A DNA stretch of 33,300 nucleotides. It comes from Dehalococcoidia bacterium. GTDB taxonomy: Bacteria > Chloroflexota > Dehalococcoidia > Lucifugimonadales > UBA3495. Of this stretch, positions 1 through 9,295 are shown piece by piece. The first letter of the stretch is position 1; each line of letters opens with the position of its first letter. A program made the position numbers and the translations under genes. A model generated the notes under the pieces. The model was given only the letters and a program-made list of their open reading frames with translations, was not told the origin of the DNA and ran no database searches. The stretch lies in NCBI GenBank assembly GCA_022451925.1, contig JAKUNL010000004.1, positions 24,231-57,530 on the forward strand, written 5' to 3'.

Positions 1-2
1 CA

Positions 3-1229
3 GATGAGTTGAAAGTTATTTTGCCGGTGTTATTGGAAGAAGCCGGTTATGAAGGCGTTCAGATCGACATAGAAGATGCCCTGAACTTCACCATTAAGTC
101 AAACACGGTCAACTCGTCAATCCAGAGTCAGGCTGCAATGGCGATATCCGAACAGGTAGGCGATTTGTCATCTTTTGGCGTGAGTAGCGGCATCGACGCG
201 GCTAAAGAACTAATTGGTCAAACTGCCAGGCTTGAATTCAAAGAACGTACTTGCGATTCGGCTCAGTGTGCCACCTGGACTGACACCGATCTTGGTCTCA
301 CCGGTGATGACCTGTCTCGGGCAGAAGCTGCTACGGATAACGTGGGAGTCGGCTGGGTAATCAATCTTCAGTTCAACGGGCGGGGTTCTGATATCTTCTC
401 GGACCTGACCCGCAGGATCTCCACCATTGAATCTCAGACTACGAAACGAATCGCCATCATTATGGATGACCAGCTGTTGCTGGCACCCGTGGCCCGAGCT
501 TGGATCCGGGATGGACGGACACAGATTAGCGGTGACTTCACCAGGGAAGAAGCTCAGACAAGGGCCATCCAACTGGAGTCGGGCCGTTTGCCGGTGCCAT
601 TGCGGTTGATTCAAGAGAGTGATGTTGACGCTTTGCTGGGCGCTGAATCTCTGAAAAATAGTCTGGTCGCCGGCATGGTTGGCATCGGGCTGGTATTCAT
701 TTTCATGATGATCTATTACCGGATGGCGGGAGTTGTTGCAGCCTTTGCACTGCTGTTCTATGCGATTATCGTGTTGGCGATATTTAAGATGATCCCTATC
801 ACTTTAGAGTTGGCGCACATCGGTGGATTTATCCTTTCTATAGGTATGGCGGTTGACGCAAACGTCCTTATATTTGAGCGAATGAAAGAAGAGGTCCGTA
901 TCGGTCGTACGTTGTCTTCATCCATGGAAGTCGGATTTGGTCGTGCATGGCCAGCCATTAGGGACAGTAACATCTCGACCATGATTACTTGCGTAGTCCT
1001 CCTCTGGTTTGGAGATCGGTTGGGTGGCGGTCTAGTAACGGGTGTGGCAATCAGTTTGTTTATCGGTGTGGCGGTCAGTATGTTCACCGCGGTGGTGGTG
1101 AGCCGTAACCTCCTACAATTGATGGCTTGGGTTGGCTTGGGTGGACGCATCAACCTGTTTACACCAGAGCCTTTGAACCGTACCGGGCCTAATCCGTCGC
1201 ACGCCACGGCCTCTAGGGGAGGAATCTAA
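3..1229 (+). CDS. secD: Protein translocase subunit SecD, 3' part (5' end outside window)
   Basis: SecD works with SecF in the inner membrane and uses the proton motive force to help complete export through SecYEG. The reading frame is open from the left edge, so the N-terminal membrane helix and part of the first periplasmic domain are missing. What remains is the end of the periplasmic region, then a membrane domain from about residue 215 of the visible part with the family motif GMAVDANVLIFERMKEE and several hydrophobic helices. The stop overlaps the secF start (TAATG), as expected for a coupled secDF pair. The TTG at 9 is only an internal Leu codon. The assignment is firm; the true start cannot be seen. 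Confidence 0.95.
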   Translation, partial: DELKVILPVLLEEAGYEGVQIDIEDALNFTIKSNTVNSSIQSQAAMAISEQVGDLSSFGVSSGIDAAKELIGQTARLEFKERTCDSAQCATWTDTDLGLTGDDLSRAEAATDNVGVGWVINLQFNGRGSDIFSDLTRRISTIESQTTKRIAIIMDDQLLLAPVARAWIRDGRTQISGDFTREEAQTRAIQLESGRLPVPLRLIQESDVDALLGAESLKNSLVAGMVGIGLVFIFMMIYYRMAGVVAAFALLFYAIIVLAIFKMIPITLELAHIGGFILSIGMAVDANVLIFERMKEEVRIGRTLSSSMEVGFGRAWPAIRDSNISTMITCVVLLWFGDRLGGGLVTGVAISLFIGVAVSMFTAVVVSRNLLQLMAWVGLGGRINLFTPEPLNRTGPNPSHATASRGGI

Positions 1230-2215
1230 TGCAGGATATTGTTGGTAAAAGGGGTTGGTACTTCATCTTTTCAGCTCTGGTTATAATACCTGGATTACTT
1301 TCAATGATTTTGTCACCGGGTTGGATCACTGGTGATTCTGGTCTGAAAGCAGGCATCGACTTTACCAGCGGTTCCGTGATGAACGTTTCTTTCTCCAATC
1401 CGGATATCGATGAAGAGGACATCCAAGCACGGATGTCTGAACTTGGCCACGATGAAGCCTTGATACAACGAATCGGCGGCAATAGCTTCTTCATACGGAC
1501 TGTGGTCTTGGAAGAGGCCGTCGGTGACGCTCCGTCTGAAAGGGAGAGCATCGAGAGGGGTCTAGAGGAATTTTTGGGACTAGAGAGGGACCGCGTAGAG
1601 TTTGACACTGTCTCTCCCATCGTGGCCCAAGAGACGGTTAGAACGGCCTTTTACGCCTTGGCGGCTGCCTCGGTGTTTATACTTTTTTTTGTATGGTACG
1701 CCTTCCGGAGAGTGCCTAAGGCGCATCGTTATGGTGTCAGTGCTATCCTTGCGTTGGTGCACGACTTATTGATAATTCTGGGGATATTCTCGATCCTGGG
1801 CCGGGTGATTAACCTTGAAGTGAACTCGATGTTCATTGTGGGGTTGTTGATCGTTGCTGGCTACAGTGTGAACGATACCATCGTGGTGTTTGATCGCATC
1901 CGAGAGAACGTATCTAGGCATCCGGACCGAGATTTGGCGCCTATGGTTAACCTGAGTATCATGGAAAGTATGGGAAGGTCTCTCAACACCAGCATTACAA
2001 CCCTGGTGGTGCTATCGGCCATGCTATTCATTGGCGGTAACAGCATCAGAGAATTACTGTTGGTTTTGGCGGTTGGTGCGGTAGCTGGGACTTATAGTTC
2101 CATTTTCGTCGCCAGCCAGTTCCTTGTTATGTGGGACAGGGGCGAGGTTGGCCGGTTCTTCCGGCGGAGGTCCACTGCCGCGGCCACCACACTTATTCAC
2201 TTGATCGGTCGTTAG
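1229..2215 (+). CDS. secF: Protein translocase subunit SecF
   Basis: SecF is the membrane partner of SecD in the Sec export machinery. The 328-residue protein has a first hydrophobic segment at about residues 9-28, a short periplasmic domain containing the typical GIDFTSGS segment, and five more membrane segments. The family motif AGYSVNDTIVVFDRIREN lies at about residues 210-227. Length is normal for a stand-alone SecF. The ATG shares its A with the last base of the secD TAA, so translation is probably coupled, and a GGGAGGA ribosome site lies just upstream inside secD. A hairpin follows the stop. Nothing is missing or unusual. Confidence 0.96.
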   Translation: MQDIVGKRGWYFIFSALVIIPGLLSMILSPGWITGDSGLKAGIDFTSGSVMNVSFSNPDIDEEDIQARMSELGHDEALIQRIGGNSFFIRTVVLEEAVGDAPSERESIERGLEEFLGLERDRVEFDTVSPIVAQETVRTAFYALAAASVFILFFVWYAFRRVPKAHRYGVSAILALVHDLLIILGIFSILGRVINLEVNSMFIVGLLIVAGYSVNDTIVVFDRIRENVSRHPDRDLAPMVNLSIMESMGRSLNTSITTLVVLSAMLFIGGNSIRELLLVLAVGAVAGTYSSIFVASQFLVMWDRGEVGRFFRRRSTAAATTLIHLIGR

Positions 2216-2232
2216 CTATTAACTAAACATAC

Positions 2233-2270
2233 GAGTAAATAGGGCCATCTTATGACGGCCTTATTTACTC
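2233..2270. terminator. Hairpin terminator between secF and a convergent dehydrogenase gene
   Basis: The arms at 2233-2246 (gagtaaatagggcc) and 2257-2270 (ggccttatttactc) pair over 14 positions with one mismatch around a 10-base loop. The hairpin lies between the stops of two convergent genes and its A/T-rich outer stem gives U-rich ends on both strands. It fits a bidirectional intrinsic terminator; the right arm touches the stop codon of the minus-strand gene. Confidence 0.65.
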
Positions 2271-3319
2271 TAGTCGTTGGGAATCAGGACAACCCGACCC
2301 ATTGGAGATCGGTCCGAAACCATTTGAAAAGCCTCCCCCGCTTGTTCCAACGGCAATTGAGTGTGGATAACAGGCCGAATCTTGCCGTCCGCGACCATCT
2401 GGCTGGCCAGCTCCACAGTTGTTCGAGAAACTCCGGATGTGCCCAATACCATGGCGTCCCGGAAGATTATCTCGGCTGGGTTGACAGTCACGCTTCGGCC
2501 TTGTATTTCGCCCAGAAGCACCAGTCGCCCAAACTGGGCCAAACTCCTAAGAGTTGATGGGAACAAGGCCGAACCGACGGTGTCGATGACTGCGTCTGCG
2601 CCCTTGTTACCAGTCATGGCAATCACTATCTCAGAGAAATCCAGGCCATCGTCGCCTGGGACCTCTGAAGCCAGAACTTCCGTGGCCCCCAGTTCAAGGA
2701 TCAAATCATTCTTGCCTGGAGATGAGGACACCGCAAACACCGTGGCTCCCAGAGCGATCGCAGCCTGAACTGCGTGAGCGCCCAGTCCGCCACCTGCCCC
2801 AGTCACCACCACCGTATCCTCCTGGCTTACCATGGCTGTCTCACGTACGGCCTTTAGTGATACTCCAATCGGGCAGGAGATTAAAGCGGCACCCACCGGA
2901 TCGATTTCCTCCGGGATCTTGACCAGGCTGTGTTCGGAAAGGGCCACGAATTCAGCGAACCCACCGTCCCGGCTATGTCCAATACCCAGACCCTGGTGGC
3001 AGCGGTGTTCCCTGCCATCTGCGCATCGGTCGCAATCGCCGCAGGCCTCGGTTAGGATGTTAACGACCCTGTCGCCAGGTTGGAGTCTGGCGACCCCGCT
3101 GCCGACTTCAATCACAACTCCTGAAATCTCGTGTCCTAGAATCACATTGTCGGCAACCCCCCGCCTGAGCGTGCCTGCCATGACGGCACGGTCATGGTGG
3201 CAGAACCCGCAGGCGGTTACCTGAATCAGTGCCTGGCGGTGAGCCACTTTTGGTTTGGCCACATCTCTGATTTCCAGCATTGGACGGTTGCCTGATTGTC
3301 TCAGATATAGAGCTTTCAT
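2270..3319 (-). CDS. Zinc-dependent medium-chain alcohol dehydrogenase family protein
   Basis: A 349-residue MDR-superfamily oxidoreductase that probably interconverts an alcohol and an aldehyde or ketone with NAD(P). Visible features are the catalytic zinc motif GFCHHD (Cys40), the GHE motif (His63-Glu64), a structural zinc lobe with four cysteines (93, 96, 99, 107), and a Rossmann glycine motif GAGGGLG at about 175. Length and domain order are normal, so it should be an active cytosolic enzyme. The substrate cannot be told from sequence. It stands alone, convergent with secF and divergent from the nfo remnant. A promoter sits so close to the ATG that the mRNA may be leaderless; no ribosome site is seen. 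Confidence 0.9.
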   Translation of the reverse strand: MKALYLRQSGNRPMLEIRDVAKPKVAHRQALIQVTACGFCHHDRAVMAGTLRRGVADNVILGHEISGVVIEVGSGVARLQPGDRVVNILTEACGDCDRCADGREHRCHQGLGIGHSRDGGFAEFVALSEHSLVKIPEEIDPVGAALISCPIGVSLKAVRETAMVSQEDTVVVTGAGGGLGAHAVQAAIALGATVFAVSSSPGKNDLILELGATEVLASEVPGDDGLDFSEIVIAMTGNKGADAVIDTVGSALFPSTLRSLAQFGRLVLLGEIQGRSVTVNPAEIIFRDAMVLGTSGVSRTTVELASQMVADGKIRPVIHTQLPLEQAGEAFQMVSDRSPMGRVVLIPND

Positions 3320-3327
3320 ATTTGTGG

Positions 3328-3356
3328 ATTATATTCCTGCAAGCATATACCGCCAA
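3328..3356 (-). promoter_or_regulatory. Sigma70-like promoter for the alcohol dehydrogenase gene
   Basis: Read on the minus strand: -35 TTGGCG (3351-3356), a 17-base spacer and -10 TATAAT (3328-3333). Only 8 bases separate the -10 from the ATG at 3319, so transcription should start at or within one or two bases of the start codon. Confidence 0.6.
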
Positions 3357-3449
3357 CATTGCGCTAACGTATAATCATCTGTGCCCGTCCAACTGGCGCA
3401 GACACGAACCAAACCGGGAATCTGGAATTATTTGCGGTATCAGGTGAAC

Positions 3450-4236
3450 ATGAGCCTATGTAGCCATGCCGCGCGGAATCAGTAACGTGGTAGCCGCTGG
3501 AAAAAGGTTGGCTGTGAATCGATTCAGATATTTGGTTATTCGCCCCAAAGTCAAGGGTTTAAGACCTTGCCTGGAGAGAAGTTAGAACCTTTTGCGCAGT
3601 GCTTGGCCGACGTCGGAATCGGAAAGGTATTTGTAAATGTCATCTACCTCATAAACTTGGGTTCCTCCGACAAAGAAAAGCTGAACAACTATTGATTCCC
3701 TTGCCAACTACATGGAATTGGCTCCTGACCTGGGTGCCATCGGTTTCATATTCCATCCTGGAATTCATGGTGGGGTTGGTTACCAGGCCGCGCTACCCCG
3801 GGCGGAGGAGGTAATCGAAGTCGTGCTCGACACTGCGTCAGAGGGTGCTGTTCTAGCTATGGAGTACATGGATGGCTCGGGGCAGCATATCTGCATGAGG
3901 TTCGGCGAATTGGGCGGTATACTGGAAGAGGTGGACTGTCTAGGCCTTAAAATAATGTTGGACAATCAGTATTTCTTTGACGTCAGTTATGACCTGACCA
4001 ACCGTATAGCACTGCAACAGGTGGTGGACGAGCTTGGCGCAGTACCTGACGGCGTATATGTGCTAGCCGTCAACGCCAACATTCGATAAGAGGGTTTTAC
4101 CGCTATCATGGTAAGTTCAACTTTTGCGGAAGTGCCGTTCCCGCGGGGAGTGCCCAGTTTTGAAGGTACCGGCTCTGTCCAACAGGATATAGACATCCTC
4201 AAGAAGATTAGACAACAAGTAGGTCTTTCGAGTTGA
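3450..4236 (+). pseudogene. nfo: Decayed endonuclease IV (AP endonuclease) gene
   Basis: Endonuclease IV cuts DNA at abasic sites. Joining frames rebuilds most of the family: a short N-terminal piece from ATG 3450 (MSLCSHAA), GISNVVAAGKRL from 3475, GCESIQIFGYSPQS from 3510, IYLINLGSSDKEKL near 3640-3683, then another frame from 3685 with FIFHPGIHGGVGY, MEYMDGSGQH and MLDNQYFFDVSYD. An in-frame TAA at 4087 is followed in the same frame by EVPFPRGVPSFEGTG and DIDILKKIRQQVGL up to TGA 4234-4236. There are thus three frameshifts (near 3474, 3509 and 3684), one stop, and loss of about 20 codons where the family has a conserved Asp/His segment. Several metal ligands are replaced: the His before YLINL is Asn, LDTCH reads LDNQY, and the HxND His is lost. 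It cannot be functional as read. Confidence 0.85.
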
Positions 4237-4241
4237 TTAAC

Positions 4242-4601
4242 ATGACTAACAGGGAGTTTGTGCGTCTGGCGCGCCAGGCTTACAGCGAGCTGCCTATACA
4301 GGTCATACAACGCCTGGAAAACGTGGATGTAGTGGTGGAAGAATGGCCTGGGCCTGATGATGAAGACTTGGTTGGTCATGATGGAACTCTATTTGGTTTA
4401 TACACCGGAGTACCATTGACCGAGCGCGAAGGTGGCGATCCGATGCTACCCGACCGGATAGCCATTTACCGCCAGCCCATCTTGCGGAGCTGTTCTAGTC
4501 GGACCGAGGCTGAACGCGAAATTAAAATCACCCTTTGGCACGAGATTGGCCACTATCTGGGACTGAGCGAAGAGGTCCTACATAAGCTAGGTTACGGCTG
4601 A
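4242..4601 (+). CDS. Small zincin-like metallopeptidase (Zincin_1 / MetHExxH type)
   Basis: A 119-residue protein with the zinc-protease signature HEIGHYLGLSEE near the C-terminus. This HExxHxxGxxEE form is typical of the small predicted metallopeptidases of Pfam Zincin_1. The preceding stretch (DRIAIYRQPI, followed by a TLWHEIGHY helix) also matches the family layout. No signal peptide, so cytosolic; natural substrates of this family are not known to me. A TTG at 4233 is in frame, but the ATG at 4242 starts the usual family N-terminus. It begins 5 bases after the stop of the nfo remnant and overlaps pgpA by one base (TGATG), so it is probably cotranscribed with pgpA. Confidence 0.85.
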   Translation: MTNREFVRLARQAYSELPIQVIQRLENVDVVVEEWPGPDDEDLVGHDGTLFGLYTGVPLTEREGGDPMLPDRIAIYRQPILRSCSSRTEAEREIKITLWHEIGHYLGLSEEVLHKLGYG

Positions 4602-5068
4602 TGGCTCAAATCATGAGCCGCGCTGCCTGGGTATTAGGGAGTGGTGCGGGCATTGGCCTGTTTCCGGTCGCTCCTGCTACGTGGGCCAGCTTGGCGGCTG
4701 TGATCGTCTACGGCTTTTCACCTATGGAAGAAGATTCGGTAGGGTTTTTTTTGCTTTGCGGATTGGGCTTCTTGGCAGGGATTTGGGCTTGCCAGAGTCT
4801 GATCACCGATGATGACCACGATCCCAAAAGGGCGGTTTGGGACGAGTTCTCCGGTATGTGGATCACATGTTTGTTCTTGCCGAAGACCTTCGTCTGGTTA
4901 GCGGCTGCTTTTGTAGTGTTCCGTGTTCTGGATATCTGGAAGCCGTGGCCAATCAGAAAATTGGAAGCGCTACCTGGAGGATTGGGAATCATGGCTGATG
5001 ACGCGTTGGCGGGAGTGGTAGGCGCGTTTGGACTGAACGTAATCTACAGAGTTTTGTTTTTAGCTTGA
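4601..5068 (+). CDS. pgpA: Phosphatidylglycerophosphatase A
   Basis: PgpA removes the phosphate from phosphatidylglycerol phosphate to give phosphatidylglycerol, at the inner membrane. The 155-residue protein shows the family pattern in order: GAGIGLFPVAPATWASL at about residues 15-31, WDEFSGMW at about 80-87, and FRVLDIWKPWPIRKLE followed by GGLGIMADDALAGV at about 105-140, with hydrophobic helices between. Length is normal. The start overlaps the zincin stop (TGATG), indicating coupling. About 240 bases of leader then separate it from rpsB, which has its own promoter. Confidence 0.92.
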   Translation: MAQIMSRAAWVLGSGAGIGLFPVAPATWASLAAVIVYGFSPMEEDSVGFFLLCGLGFLAGIWACQSLITDDDHDPKRAVWDEFSGMWITCLFLPKTFVWLAAAFVVFRVLDIWKPWPIRKLEALPGGLGIMADDALAGVVGAFGLNVIYRVLFLA

Positions 5069-5128
5069 GTCTTGTTCTTATCTTTCTTGCAGGCCACAGG
5101 GCCGCCGATTAGGCTGAGGTCGGTTTCA

Positions 5129-5157
5129 TTGCCGGCCAAACACGCCTATGATATACT
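5129..5157 (+). promoter_or_regulatory. Sigma70-like promoter of the rpsB-tsf operon
   Basis: -35 TTGCCG (5129-5134), a 17-base spacer and -10 TATACT (5152-5157) with a TG one base upstream of the -10 (extended -10 form). Predicted transcription start is near 5164, giving a leader of about 144 bases before rpsB. Confidence 0.6.
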
Positions 5158-5163
5158 CCGCTA

Positions 5164-5307
5164 AGCATTAGAATGCCCTATAAATACCTTTGGTGCAGAC
5201 TTGAAATGGGAATGCGGGGCAGGAATTTGCGGGTCACGTTGCCCATCTGCAACGGACTCTCGGACGTAGTTGGCCGAATTGGCCGACAGAAGGAATAAAC
5301 CCAATAT
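5164..5307 (+). promoter_or_regulatory. Possible structured 5' leader of rpsB
   Basis: The untranslated stretch contains a perfect 6-bp stem CGTTGC/GCAACG (5237-5242 and 5249-5254, loop CCATCT) and, just before the ribosome site, a repeated TTGGCCGA/ATTGGCCGA segment that can also fold. Ribosomal protein S2 represses its own mRNA through the leader in E. coli and other bacteria, so an S2-binding leader is plausible here. I did not match it to a known rpsB leader family. The AGAAGGAATAA stretch ahead of ATG 5308 is the likely ribosome binding site. Confidence 0.35.
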
Positions 5308-6573
5308 ATGGTCGAGTCGAATGAACTGCCGGTAGATCCCTCACTGGTAGATCCCTCAATGGAAACACCCCTGGCTGCTACGGCACCCGAACCAGCCCAT
5401 AATGCAGATTTGCCTTCCGAGTCGATTGCAGCCCCTGCTCCAGTTACGGAACCTGCTCCTGCTCCAGCCCCTGAGTCTGATGGCGGTGTTGCGGTTGCCA
5501 CTGCTCCAGCCTCTGCACCAGTTGTGGAATCCGCTCCAGTACCACCCCCAGCCCCTGCTCCATTTGTGCGCGAAAATCTCACAATGAAAGCCTTATTAGA
5601 GGCGGGAGTCCACTTCGGGCATCAGACCCGACGCTGGAATCCGACTATGAAGAAGTACATCTTCACTCAGAGAAACGGCATCCACATCATTGACCTCCAA
5701 CAGACCCTGGGCATGATAAACAATGTCTATCAAGAAATGGTTGATTTGGTTGCCGAGGGTGGAAAGGTACTGTTCGTGGGGACCAAACGTCAGGCTCAAG
5801 AAGTGATTCAGAGTGAAGCTGAACGCTGCGGTATGTTGTACGTCAACCAACGTTGGCTGGGCGGTACCATGACCAACTTCCAGACCATTCGTACCCGCAT
5901 AAACTACATGCTAGAACTTCAGCAAAAGCGGGATCAAGGATATTTCAGACTCCTCCCCAAAAAGGAAGGCGTCAAACTACGTGACACCCTCAACCGCCTG
6001 GAGAAATACTTCACAGGCGTGCGGGATATGACAGAGGTTCCAAAGGCTATATTCGTTATCGACATTGGCCGTGAAGACATTTGCATCGCTGAAGCGCAGC
6101 GAATGGGAGTTGAAATCTTCGCCATAGTCGACTCGGACTGCGATCCCAACAAGGTTGACCATATAATACCGGGTAATGACGATGCCGTTCGTTCCATCCG
6201 GTTGATCACTAACCGCATGGCCTCTGCTGTACTCGAGGGTCTCTCCGAGCGCGAGGCCCGAGAGCACGCCCGTATGGAAGCCATGGCTGAAGTGGACCAG
6301 TCCACGTTCATGACTGCCTACGTGTCACCTGACGACGACGATCAAGAAGAAGGCCTTCCAGAGATGGAAGGCTTGGATACCACTACAGTCGCCGAAGTTG
6401 CTCCTGCAACTGCAGCGGCTGTAACACCGGTGGTTGAACCTGATGTTGAAGACTCTGTGGTACCTGAAGAGACTGCCGCTGCAGAAGAAATCCCAACTCC
6501 AGAACCAGTTGCTGAATCGCACTTGGTAGAAGCACCCGCAATCGATACCGCACTTGAAGAAGTCGAAGAGTAG
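5308..6573 (+). CDS. rpsB: 30S ribosomal protein S2 with long N- and C-terminal extensions
   Basis: S2 is a small-subunit protein needed for binding of S1 and for initiation. The core starts at residue 93 (MKALLEAGVHFGHQTRRWNP) and runs to about residue 320, with typical segments GTKRQAQEVI, NQRWLGGTMTNF and IVDSDCDPN. It is preceded by about 92 residues rich in Pro, Ala and Glu, and followed by about 97 acidic, Ala/Pro/Val-rich residues; usual S2 is about 230-270 residues. ATG 5308 is supported by an AAGGA ribosome site and by codon-regular low-complexity sequence. ATG 5584 at the core boundary has no ribosome site. First gene of the operon, followed by tsf. The extensions are probably disordered and surface exposed (inference). 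Confidence 0.93.
   Translation: MVESNELPVDPSLVDPSMETPLAATAPEPAHNADLPSESIAAPAPVTEPAPAPAPESDGGVAVATAPASAPVVESAPVPPPAPAPFVRENLTMKALLEAGVHFGHQTRRWNPTMKKYIFTQRNGIHIIDLQQTLGMINNVYQEMVDLVAEGGKVLFVGTKRQAQEVIQSEAERCGMLYVNQRWLGGTMTNFQTIRTRINYMLELQQKRDQGYFRLLPKKEGVKLRDTLNRLEKYFTGVRDMTEVPKAIFVIDIGREDICIAEAQRMGVEIFAIVDSDCDPNKVDHIIPGNDDAVRSIRLITNRMASAVLEGLSEREAREHARMEAMAEVDQSTFMTAYVSPDDDDQEEGLPEMEGLDTTTVAEVAPATAAAVTPVVEPDVEDSVVPEETAAAEEIPTPEPVAESHLVEAPAIDTALEEVEE
5331..5358 (+). repeat. Short tandem repeat in the rpsB N-terminal extension
   Basis: The 13-base unit ggtagatccctca occurs at 5331-5343 and again at 5346-5358 (15-base period), encoding VDPSLVDPS. It suggests that part of the N-terminal extension arose by local duplication. 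Confidence 0.7.
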
Positions 6574-6666
6574 TAACCAACTAATCATTGAGAACAAGTC
6601 GGAGCACCAGGTTCCGGCATTCTCCATCCACGGTCAGATACTGGCCGGTTAATTAGGAGCAGTCAA

Positions 6667-7909
<1,243 letters not shown>

Positions 7910-7911
7910 TT

Positions 7912-8499
7912 ATGCCTCCAAAAGGCGACGACTTCGATTTAACCCCTGAAGCAGTGCTATCTGATACCTCAACTAAGATGGATCGTGCTATAGATGCTTT
8001 CAAACGTGACCTTACCCAACTTCGCACGGGCCGTGCCACCACGGCGATGGTGGAGAATGTTGAGGTCGATTATTACGGCAATATGACTCCTCTGAAACAG
8101 ATTGCGTCTATTTCGATCCCAGATGCCCGGGCAATAATGATTCAACCTTGGGATGTTGGTTCTCTGAGAGAAATTGAAAAGAGCCTGATGGCTTCTGAGA
8201 TGGGGTTTAACCCTTCCAACGATGGTGCAATCATCACGGTTCCAATACCCCAATTGACTCAGGAACGCCGTCTGGAGATGGTTAAATTACTCAAGCGAAA
8301 AATTGAAGATGGCAAAGTGTCAATCAGAAACGTGCGCCGTGACAGTTTGGAGAGTCTCCGGAAATTGGAGAAGGGCAAGTCAATCTCCCAGGACGATGGC
8401 CGTCGTGCCCAAGAGCTATTGCAAAAGACGACTGATGGCTTTACCAAGCAGATAGACGAGACGGGTTCCGCTAAAGAGGCGGAAATTTTGCAGGTCTAA
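7912..8499 (+). CDS. frr: Ribosome recycling factor
   Basis: RRF works with EF-G to split post-termination ribosomes. The 195-residue protein contains MDRAIDAFKRDLTQLRTGRA, the WDVG segment, GFNPSNDGAIITVPIPQLTQ, and the RRKL-type basic helix (VKLLKRKIEDGKVSIRNVRR), all in the expected order. It is about ten residues longer than E. coli RRF because of an N-terminal lead (PPKGDDFDLTPEAV). A GGGAGG ribosome site precedes ATG 7912, and it follows the pyrH stop by two bases. Confidence 0.95.
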   Translation: MPPKGDDFDLTPEAVLSDTSTKMDRAIDAFKRDLTQLRTGRATTAMVENVEVDYYGNMTPLKQIASISIPDARAIMIQPWDVGSLREIEKSLMASEMGFNPSNDGAIITVPIPQLTQERRLEMVKLLKRKIEDGKVSIRNVRRDSLESLRKLEKGKSISQDDGRRAQELLQKTTDGFTKQIDETGSAKEAEILQV

Positions 8500-8503
8500 A
8501 AAG

Positions 8504-9286
8504 GTGCAGGTAAAGTCTTCTTTGCCAAATCCTCCTTCTGCCGATGGCAATATTCCAATACATGTCGCTTTCATCATGGACGGAAACGGCCGATGGGCGC
8601 AGAAGCAAGGTCTTCCGCGAGTTGCCGGCCACGAAGTAGGCGTTCAGTGTATCCAACGTGTATTGGAAACTTTGGGGGCATTAGGGGTTAAGTTTGTCAC
8701 CCTCTATGCGTTCTCAACTGAGAATTGGGGTCGTCCCCAAGATGAGGTCGACGGTATCATGGATGTTTTCTCAGAGGCTGTTGCCAACCAGACTCAAGCC
8801 CTTCACGAGAAGAATGTTCGCATCGTCCATGTTGGTCGCACTGAAAACTTGCATCCTGATTTGAACAACGCAGTAGCAGAGGCCCAGCGTCTGACCTCTA
8901 ATAACACCGGAATCACACTGAACGTGGCATTTGACTATGGCGGTAGGGCTGAGATACTGGAAGCGGTACGTAGAATCATTGAAGATGGAGTCAATGTGGA
9001 CACCATCGACGAAGAGCTATTCAGCCAGTACCTTTTCACTGCTCATTGCCCAGACCCTGATTTAATCATACGAACCGGTGGAGAGCATCGCATCAGCAAT
9101 TTCCTATTATGGCAGTCTGCTTACAGCGAGATGTACCATACTTCAACTCTCTGGCCGGATCTGCAACCAGATGAGATTATTCAGGCGCTGCAGTCTTTTG
9201 GAAGTCGCCGACGTCGTTACGGTGCGCTCAACCCAGAAGACCAATTCCCCGACGGCGCTGACGAAGCTAAACCGATACAAGAGTAG
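8504..9286 (+). CDS. uppS: Isoprenyl (undecaprenyl) diphosphate synthase
   Basis: A cis-prenyltransferase that adds isopentenyl units to farnesyl diphosphate to make the C55 lipid carrier used in cell-wall and glycan export. Visible motifs: HVAFIMDGNGRWAQ (catalytic Asp26), YAFSTENWGRP, NVAFDYGGRAEI, and LIIRTGGEHRISNFLLWQ followed by SEMYHTSTLWPD. The 260-residue length is normal with a short N-terminal lead. GTG 8504 is the first in-frame start after the frr stop; an internal TTG at 8522 is possible, and neither has a clear ribosome site. It supplies isoprenoid use in an operon that also holds dxr. Confidence 0.93.
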   Translation: MQVKSSLPNPPSADGNIPIHVAFIMDGNGRWAQKQGLPRVAGHEVGVQCIQRVLETLGALGVKFVTLYAFSTENWGRPQDEVDGIMDVFSEAVANQTQALHEKNVRIVHVGRTENLHPDLNNAVAEAQRLTSNNTGITLNVAFDYGGRAEILEAVRRIIEDGVNVDTIDEELFSQYLFTAHCPDPDLIIRTGGEHRISNFLLWQSAYSEMYHTSTLWPDLQPDEIIQALQSFGSRRRRYGALNPEDQFPDGADEAKPIQE

Positions 9287-9295
9287 AGTGACTTC

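Noticed and set aside
3599-3814. 71-codon plus-strand frame as a separate small gene
   Set aside because: It is an out-of-frame reading across the nfo pseudogene; the real family sequence is in the neighbouring frames.
4233-4241. TTG 4233 as the zincin start
   Set aside because: It overlaps the terminal codons of the nfo remnant and adds only three residues ahead of the ATG; ATG 4242 gives the usual N-terminus.
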